A DNA stretch of 64,000 nucleotides from Mesostigma viride (taxonomy: Eukaryota; Streptophyta; Mesostigmatophyceae; Mesostigmatales; Mesostigmataceae). The notes under the pieces were generated by a model. The model ran no database searches, was not told where the DNA came from, and saw only the letters and a list, made by a program, of their open reading frames with translations. Position numbers and translations under genes: made by a program. The stretch lies in the NCBI GenBank assembly GCA_009746045.1, contig RPFO01000312.1, positions 3,159,079 through 3,223,078 of the forward strand, in the 5' to 3' direction. Below, one piece after another: positions 22,476 to 64,000 of this stretch; positions within the stretch are counted from its first letter, which is position 1, and each line of letters starts with the position of its first letter.

Positions 22476-22654
22476 AGCGCATAGCAAGGACGTACGTAGC
22501 ATGGCTGGCTGTACGAGAGCTAAGCTAAGGCTATGACTGGTTGTGTACCGTGCGTTAGCGGTGCACGTGACTAGGAAGCAAGGCTAGGCAAACATTCTAG
22601 GCATGGCTGCCATGGTGGCAGTGACTACCACCACGAGTACAAGGGCTAATCTAG

Positions 22655-22796
22655 CCCGGCCGCAGGGGGCGACCACAAGATCTTGTGGTTGATCATCAGG
22701 TCCCCGCCCCTCCAGTACACCTTGGGGTTCTGGGGGTCCTGCTTGTGGCGGAGGTATTCCGGCCACACGTCGCGTCGCTGCTGCTGCTGAGCGGGG
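22655..22796 (-). pseudogene. LINE fragment with QQQQRRDVWPEYLR and VYWRGGDLMINHK motifs
   Basis: Minus-strand frame encoding PAQQQQRRDVWPEYLRHKQD and NPKVYWRGGDLMINHKILW. It is the same domain as at 14900 and 16390 but from a more diverged family. It stops at the junction with a DIRS-like terminus at 22797. Confidence 0.55.
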
Positions 22797-22853
22797 GTTT
22801 TGTGCTATACAGCGTTGCATTCTCCGTTCAGCAGGTTAGTCATGGATAAAATG
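22797..22853 (-). mobile_element. Fragment of a DIRS-like terminus
   Basis: TTTTGTGCTATACAGCGTTG and CAGCAGGTTAGTCATGGATA closely match the outer end of the element at 48920-48975. It lies between two LINE pieces of opposite orientation. Confidence 0.6.
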
Positions 22854-23812
22854 TGGCAGGGCTGCGTGCTCTGGCCTACCTGTTCATTATTGTGGTCGAA
22901 TACGTAATGATTCAGGCGCTCAAGCGGTTTGCTCGCATTGTGGGTAGGGAACCAGGGGGGCAGGTCACCAACGATTTCTGGCATTGCGGGGCGAACACGC
23001 CGAGATGCCTGGCGGACATCATCTTTGCAGACGACACCAGTCTCTCTTCCAGGACACTGAGCACGTGCAGACGTGGCTTGACTGCCTAGCAATCGAGGCG
23101 CGTGTGGTGGGGCTGGAGGTCAGCAAGAAGACCATGAGGCAGCCTCTGGCGATTGGGCTCACTCATGCAGCCGCCACACGACCTCTTTCTCCTTGATGGC
23201 TCTCGATGACCCTGCTGTATGGGGACCGCGTCAAGTTGCTGGGTAGCTTACTCCCCAGCGGCGAGGCCGATGTGGACCACCGTATCTCCCTCGCCTGGCA
23301 CGCTTTACGCCAAATTATACCGGGCCCTGTGGCGCAGGCCCTTGGGCACGCTATAGAGAAACAGGACCTGTTTAAGGTCCTGGTCCTCCCTGTTCTTCCG
23401 TACTGGGCCGAGACGTGAACTCTCACCGCGCCGACCTTGGCAGCAAGCTGGACGGCGTTGTCACCAACATGCTGCGGTCAATTTTCCGTGTAGGATACGC
23501 TGCTCATGTCCGCAAGGAGGACTTGTACCTCGGCATGCCACTTATCAGCAACATCATCAAGCAGAGGCGCCTGCTGCATCTAGTAGGGCACTTAGCTCGC
23601 ACCAACCAGGTAGACACCTCCCGTGGTCCCTCTGCAGGGCTGCGCCCCGCCCAGCCGGGCAGGCACCTCCTTACGTGGGCCGGGCCCAACCAGGTTAGAC
23701 GCCGCAAGGCCCGCACTTTCAAAGAGCAGCTCGTAGAGGACATGGGGGGCCTATAGGCCTCTCGGTGATTTGGAAAAATATGTATACATAGACAAGGCCA
23801 AGTGGGCCTAGC
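22854..23812 (+). pseudogene. LINE copy 3 RT, plus strand, multiple frameshifts
   Basis: The family is that of copy 1. The sequence starts inside the RT (YLFIIVVEYVMIQALKRFA), has IIFADDTSL where copy 1 has IIYADDTTL, and runs through 23206-23418 (VKLLGSLLPSGEADVDHR) and 23415-23756 (FRVGYAAHVRKEDLY; ARTFKEQLVEDMGGL) to DKAKWA and a TAG at about 23808. The N-terminal half of the RT is missing. Frameshifts occur near 23030, 23190 and 23420. Confidence 0.8.
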
Positions 23813-23814
23813 TG

Positions 23815-24100
23815 GCGCAGTTTTGGGGTTGCGCAACACGAGGGCCCCGACCGTGGGCCCTGGCGAGAAGGGAATGGCCACGATGGACCACCGCATCCCG
23901 AACCCGCAGCCCGAGCGCCTCGCTATAATGCGTATTTACTGGCGTCCAGGCATAGTTGTCTCACTTCATACTGCTGAACAGCAATAATAATGAACCCGCA
24001 CTCAAATGCACCTGTCGACGCGAAACTAGCAACATGGCAGTGAAAAAGCAGAGGCGCCAGGGCAAAGGCGGAGGGCTGACAGCCGGAACAAGCCGCTGCC
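23815..24100 (-). pseudogene. DIRS-like tyrosine recombinase fragment
   Basis: Matches 45315-45575 of the full element (CAGTTTTGGGGTTGCGCA at its left end; GGCTGACAGCCGGAACAAGC at its right). It covers only the N-terminal part of the recombinase and lacks the catalytic HxxR and Tyr. It is fused directly to the 3' end of LINE copy 3. Confidence 0.65.
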
Positions 24101-24810
24101 CTCAGGCCCAGGATGCTGGGCAACGATAGGCTTCTCTGACAAGGTAGCGGTGCACTGTGCCAAGCCGATCATTGGGAGATGCCTTTGGACACGAGGTGGA
24201 ACGCAGTAACAGCTCATGACCTATGTACAGCTCATGGCCTAAGGCAGGTCAAGGCAGTTCTTTGCATGCACGCCGTGTTTGTCGCCCTGGGCGAGCAAGC
24301 CGACGAGAGTGTTACCTGGTGTGCACAAAGGATAAAGGTTGCAAGCTAAGCGACCTATAGGTTCAGCACACAAGCGGAAAGACCAGGAGCTCACTGCTCG
24401 CTGGTGCGATTGGCTAAATCGTATTGTTGCTTTCCTGCAACATTCATGCATGTCTGGAGCATCTTCTTCCGGCCCAGCCGCGAGAGAAGGAGGCCAGAGT
24501 TCACAAGCGTCGCCTTTCTATCCGTATCACCAACAAGCTAGCGAGCGAACCAACTTTCGTGCAGGCAGCCTTCGTCGCAACTCGCAAGGGGCCTGGCAGA
24601 GGAGGGCTGGGTTGCAGTGTCGCTACCTCGTGGCTCGCGTGGCTCGTGGCTAGGATGCATGTCCAAGGCAGGCTAGCTCCCATCCCATCCCATCCCATAT
24701 CCCATCCTACTCGACTGTATCTGTATATCCTACTCGACTGATGACTAATATGCTCACGTAACGCTGTTACGCGTTAATTAACTAACCCACCCCATCCCAT
24801 ATTCATTTCC
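24101..24810. other. No recognisable gene
   Basis: Short open frames only. 24670-24740 has a CCATCC run followed by two TCCTACTCGACTGTA repeats. Confidence 0.4.
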
Positions 24811-25152
24811 CTGAGGACTTACACTCACGTGACGCAATCACGTGTACATTAATTAACTAACTAATGAATCAATGAATTAATTAATCAATTCATTCATTCT
24901 AGCTCTTCGTCCGAGTAGTCAATCGCCATAATCACGTCGCAGACACGCTCGCACCCAAAAATAGTTCAATAATTAGTTCAGATTGTTATTAATTAATTAA
25001 TTAATTCATTAATTAATAGACACGTGACTGCGTCACGTGAGCATAAGTCCTCAGTGGGAGGGGAACATGGGATGGAATGGATGGTATAAGCTATCTAGGT
25101 CCTAGTTACAGGGGTGTGGGCACTGCGGCCCGAATCGCTATGAATGCCATAC
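24811..25152. repeat. Two LINE family-A 3' ends joined tail to tail (inverted repeat)
   Basis: Arms at 24811-24855 (CTGAGGACTTACACTCACGT) and 25012-25054 (complementary, ending AAGTCCTCAG), each with a CACGTG palindrome, separated by 156 bp of AATTAATT-rich DNA. 25055-25152 repeats 13572-13665. Confidence 0.65.
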
Positions 25153-25479
25153 TTGTTATGTTTCAGTCCATTAGCTCAAATTGGTACAAGAGGTACAGCA
25201 ATTCATGCATTTAGTTGGGTTCATGCCTTAAAGGGTTAGGTTGGATTGACCCGAATTATCCGGCAAACCCAACTTAAGGCGTGAATGACCGTACAGAGAA
25301 CCTAGTCTAGTTTTATACATGGGCAGCCCCCCTGACCCGTTGTGATGTTGCAACCTCTCCACGTGACACGCGTGGCCTCACCGATATGGGTCCCTGGCCT
25401 TCATGACCGTATGTCTGCCGGCCGTCATCGCGGGTCAGTTCCCTTTCTTACAGACAAATCTCTCTGCTCTAACACAATC

Positions 25480-25875
25480 CCGTTGGCCTGCTCATAGCAC
25501 ATGTCTCTGCGCAGCCTGCCCCGGAAGGTCCAAGCGAAGTGTCCCGGGCGCCCTGGGCCGTGGGCTTGCCAGGTGAGCGAGGCAAAGTTAGCGAGCGACC
25601 CGGCTGGGCGGGCTTGGTACCAGCTAACCTGTCTAGCGTGTCAACCGGATCCATGCGTGCAGCGTCACCGGCCATGCCCAGGCATGAGGCATCTAGGCTT
25701 AATGAATAATTTCAGAGACGTAAAAAGGCGAATCAGTGTATAGAACTGTTATGCTGGCACCATGACCATAGATACAACTCTTTTAGCATTTTGGTGATGA
25801 TGCCTTCGAGTCGAGCCTCCATCGCCTCCGTCAATGTCCACGCCTCCGTGCCATAGGTTAGCACAAGCAGTTGAT
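25480..25875 (-). pseudogene. LINE copy 4, C-terminal RT fragment
   Basis: Minus-strand pieces YGTEAWTLTEAMEARLEG and GIITKMLKE (25875-25790), then DPVDTLDRLAGTKPAQPGR (25650-25570), match the C-terminal end of copy 2. Heavily decayed. Confidence 0.65.
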
Positions 25876-27688
25876 GGTACTACAGTTCGTCACGAGTATG
25901 CATCCCTTGAAAAACGGTCTCCTCATTCACACTGGAATTCTGGTGTGGTCGCCATGTCAGCATCAGCTTGGCGATGGCCCAATGCATGTCACCGCCTGCG
26001 AGCGACGAAGCAAGGCGTGACAAAGTGTAGCAATCCATGGCGACGTGGCAGCCAGCCTCAGCTACTCAAGCAAGATGGACAGCTCTAAGTAGACAGGTTG
26101 TTCACAGCTGAGGCTTTAGATATTCCACTGAAGGATGGCAAGCAACCTCCTAAAGCAAGGCGGAGCTTTAGCATGCACCACAGGCATACCGGCTGAATGC
26201 ATGCATGAGCAAGAATCACACAAAACGAAAGCCAACCGGTGGCGGACTGCGTGATGATGAAAAGGAGAGTCACGCGATGGCAGCAATACACGAAAACCCA
26301 TAAATACACTCTGCTACAATATATGCTGCTGGTTGTCTCATTGGTATTCTGCTTGAACCTTCATTGGAGTGGCAGCGTTCTGTGTTCATTTCAACTTCAT
26401 CTTGTCATCCTCTCTTGACCATAAACCCCACGAAGATAAACCCCACTTAACATCCCCCCCCCCCCAAATATGGTTGCAGGGATGGGCACCCACCAGCCAG
26501 CACCTGGGCTCGCTGTTCTGGTGACAGTTGCAATAGATAGGGCCGCAAGACTCGGGCTTCTTCAGGGGGCCTGTGTACGCATCAAGAGCACGATGATGAG
26601 TATGGGAAGTGTCATGATCAGTGCTACTTGGTGTGCCCATCGAGAGTATTTGACTCCGCGTAAGTAATGGGGAGCTGATATCATTGAGGCATGGAGAGGC
26701 ACCTCAGCCTCTTATTGTAGCTTTGACAGGCAAGACTTCACCAGTGCTTGCGCCTCTCAGTGCTGGCACCTTTACCGATTTTATAATAATAAACAAGTTT
26801 CTAAACAAACAATAATAACATAATAGGACGATGGTTCATGCGAGTGTGTTGTCATAGTGCACATGCATGTGTACGTTCACCGCTATGCCTGCATGCAGGC
26901 ATGCGTTCTTGTGCCTGTGCCTCTACCTGTGTGTGAGTGTGTGTGTGTGTGTGTGCGTGCGCGTGCGCGCGCACGGTGTTTTGCGAGGGCAACCCCCGGG
27001 GGAGCTTTGGGGCCACCTTTGCGATGGAATAAGGCGTGTGTGGACACGGGTGCACACATGCACAAGCCTGGCATCCGTTCCAGTAGCCAACACTTAGTAC
27101 AACGTACAACAAACGCCACCAGTTGACAGCTTCTCAGCAAGCCAACTGAGCTGGGGCTTCAGCATGCCACCTCATTACTTCAGCAACAGAATCGATAAAG
27201 GTTTGTCTAAGACTATTTTACATCCCAGCCCTGGACATTCCAATACAAATATTCTACTATACTTAATATACACTGTAGCGCAGAAGATTTATCCAGAGAG
27301 ACGAGTCCACCACCACCATTGCTTAAAACATCTACTACCAGAGTCATGGTCCATGTCTCATAGATCATCTACAACAGCATGGTGGTGGTATGGTTATTTA
27401 TAACAATAATGACATTGTCATTAATAGCAAATAATAGCCGCTGATAATGTTATTAATGTGATTAGTGTTAAAAATGATGTTAATGTTTACATCTCATGAT
27501 CTAAAACTAGCAGATGTCCCGATAATATCAACGTCTCGTGATCTAAAAGAAGCCTATCAGATTAATATCAGTCTAAACTAGGTCGACCAGTCTTATACAA
27601 GTACAAAGAAAGTCTACCAGTCTAAACAAAGTCTACCAGTGTACATTTTCCTCCGGAGAATTTTAAGTGGCGACTCGCACTATCCATT
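25876..27688. other. 3' flank of the glycosyltransferase gene, no gene seen
   Basis: A (TG)n/(CG) microsatellite lies at 26930-26970. 27400-27660 is AT-rich and includes three TCTACCAGTCTAAAC-type direct repeats. Poly-C at 26454-26465. Confidence 0.45.
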
Positions 27689-62464
<34,776 letters not shown>

Positions 62465-64000
62465 CTACTTGTTTGCTTGCACGCTATCGCCAGCACGCAT
62501 GGCCTCGCACCTCCTTCCTTGCTGGCACCCTGTGGGCCACTCTGATGCTATTTACTCTATGAAAAATCAATCATGAGGACCATCGCGTGTGCCTGTGCCC
62601 ATGGTGTAGCTGACACTAGGTGGCTGACGCCCCATAGGCTGTGCCTGTCCGTGATTAAGACACTTCAAATCGGGGACTTTTATGAGCGTGCTTTAATGAG
62701 CGTGCAACCTTTTATGAATATTGCAACAATCGCGCCAACGATAGCAACACCCAAAACTTTGGGATGACAAGCAGACAAGATGGAACAAGATTGGAATAAT
62801 AAGCGGACAAGATGGAACCAGATTGGAATAATAAGCAGACAAGATGGAACCAGATTGGAATAATAAGCGGACAAGATGGAACGAGAATGGGATGACAAGC
62901 AGACAAGATGGAACAAAACGGGGACATTGCTTCCTGCAGCTTTGACTTCAGACGCTGACCATAGCTTTGGTTAGAACGCTGACTCTGTTGACTATTGGTG
63001 AAAACAGGGTCAATTAGGCCAACAGGAGCCTGTTTGACGTGATCTTGTGGGCGATTATGACCTTATGCCTGTTTGACCTGATTTTTGTGAGGCAGGACGT
63101 GGCCATTGTGGTGCCAAGATTAAGTCCCCAGCGTCGGCATGCGAAAGCATCCTCCAGATCCGACAGGCGACAATCATGTCAACCGGGGCTCTCCACATCA
63201 TGCAATCAGTATCAGTCTGGGACTCGTGAACAGCAAGATTCCGTGAGGGACATTAGCGAGCCAACGAGTCCGTCGAGTAACCCGGCAGCAGAGGGAATGA
63301 GTTACCTTCTAGGAAGAAAAGACCCAGGAGAAGGCTCTCGCACAGCAGGTGGTGGAGAACTGCCATTGGCGCGATCACGAGCCCGGCATTATCATCAATC
63401 GAGACCACCTTAATGATAGTGGCTTGGTTGATAATGCGGCATCTACGTCTGCCATACGAGCCGAGGCGGAAGCAAGACGCCGAGGCACCAGGAGTCCTGA
63501 GCCGCACTTACACACTGCAAGGCAAGTGCCTATATTAGGCCCCAGCGATCTTCGTCAGCCGCGGCGTCAGCCAAGCACGGAAGTCAGCAGGCAGGCATCA
63601 GGTGAATGGCTCAAAATGACACTCGGCGCAGCACCCCCTCCTCCCCCGCCTCCAAGAGGCTCAAAGTGTTGGTCTACTCAAACTGTTGGTCTACCAACAC
63701 GTTCTGAGAACGGGCTTCATCCTTGGCACCTTGGTGCGACGCAATTTGCGCACGACATTTTGTGTGAGCACTCCCACTAAATAAATCCAGCACACTTTTG
63801 CAATGCCGACTATGACATTGTTGAACACGTGGTATTAAAAAAGACGGCGGCATTTGAATTGTGTATCCGGCCTACTCCCTATGTCCAACGCATTGCCGTG
63901 ACAGGATTTTCCAATATATACTTCTTTCTGACGACCATATATACTACCTATCACGTTTTCTTCTCCGTTATTATACATGTGCATGCGAAATGTCATCTCT
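62465..64000. other. Upstream region of the glycosyltransferase gene
   Basis: Contains a 32-33-bp minisatellite of five units at 62765-62925 (GACAAGATGGAACCAGATTG) and the weak plus-strand candidate at 63039-63780. No clear promoter element found. Confidence 0.4.
63039..63780 (+). CDS. Hypothetical plus-strand gene candidate, possibly frameshifted
   Basis: Two overlapping polar frames: 63039-63413 (ends LARSRARHYHQSRPP) and 63349-63780 (no ATG at its start; SAIRAEAEARRRGTRSPEPH; a seven-Pro run; ends HDILCEHSH). Composition is protein-like but no domain is recognised. It could be the first exon of a divergent gene or chance. Confidence 0.25.

Overview
This is a nuclear segment of an intron-rich eukaryote, most likely a green alga. 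The evidence is GT-AG introns with conserved phases, Arabidopsis-type telomere repeats (TTTAGGG) at four internal sites, RTE-like LINEs, DIRS-like tyrosine-recombinase retroelements, TTAA-flanked DNA transposons and very abundant minisatellites. I cannot name the species. Three protein-coding loci are well supported. The two spliced ones have exons too short or too open-ended to show up as ordinary ORFs; I assembled them by joining minus-strand exons whose splice sites and phases agree.

Layout. 1-5415 (minus): the 5' part of REV1, the translesion DNA polymerase scaffold. Exons 1-4 encode the N terminus and BRCT domain, and a 2-kb exon 5 runs off the left edge. 5416-7355: divergent intergenic region. 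7356-9329 (plus): an F-box/LRR gene with an in-frame TAG at 8844. 9.7-27.6 kb: a transposon graveyard with three TTAA-flanked or TA-flanked non-autonomous DNA elements, at least four degenerate LINE copies, LINE 3' ends with palindromic CACGTG motifs, a tRNA-derived SINE candidate, a foldback element with long G/C runs, and a locus where LINE and DIRS pieces are joined end to end. 27,689-62,464 (minus): one very large gene, about 35 kb and at least 20 exons, for a protein with an N-terminal GT4-type glycosyltransferase domain followed by a GT2-type domain. 62.5-64 kb: its upstream region and one weak plus-strand candidate.

The glycosyltransferase gene contains almost everything to the right of 27.7 kb. 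Its introns hold a 9-bp G-rich minisatellite, 36-bp, 38-bp and 66-bp minisatellites, (GAA)n, (CT)n and CCCCTCA arrays, telomere-like repeats, a TTAC-flanked foldback MITE, a 1.35-kb TTAA-flanked element, and, in one 10.4-kb intron, two or three DIRS-like retroelement copies with tetranucleotide microsatellites at their ends. One exon that the GT2 fold predicts, between 30,988 and 27,846, was not found.

The loci do not form a pathway: REV1 acts in DNA damage tolerance, the F-box protein in ubiquitin-ligase substrate recognition, and the glycosyltransferase probably in glycan or glycolipid synthesis. I found no CRISPR array, prokaryotic operon or convincingly new enzymatic system. The main discoveries are the two reconstructed genes and several repeat families with clear structure.
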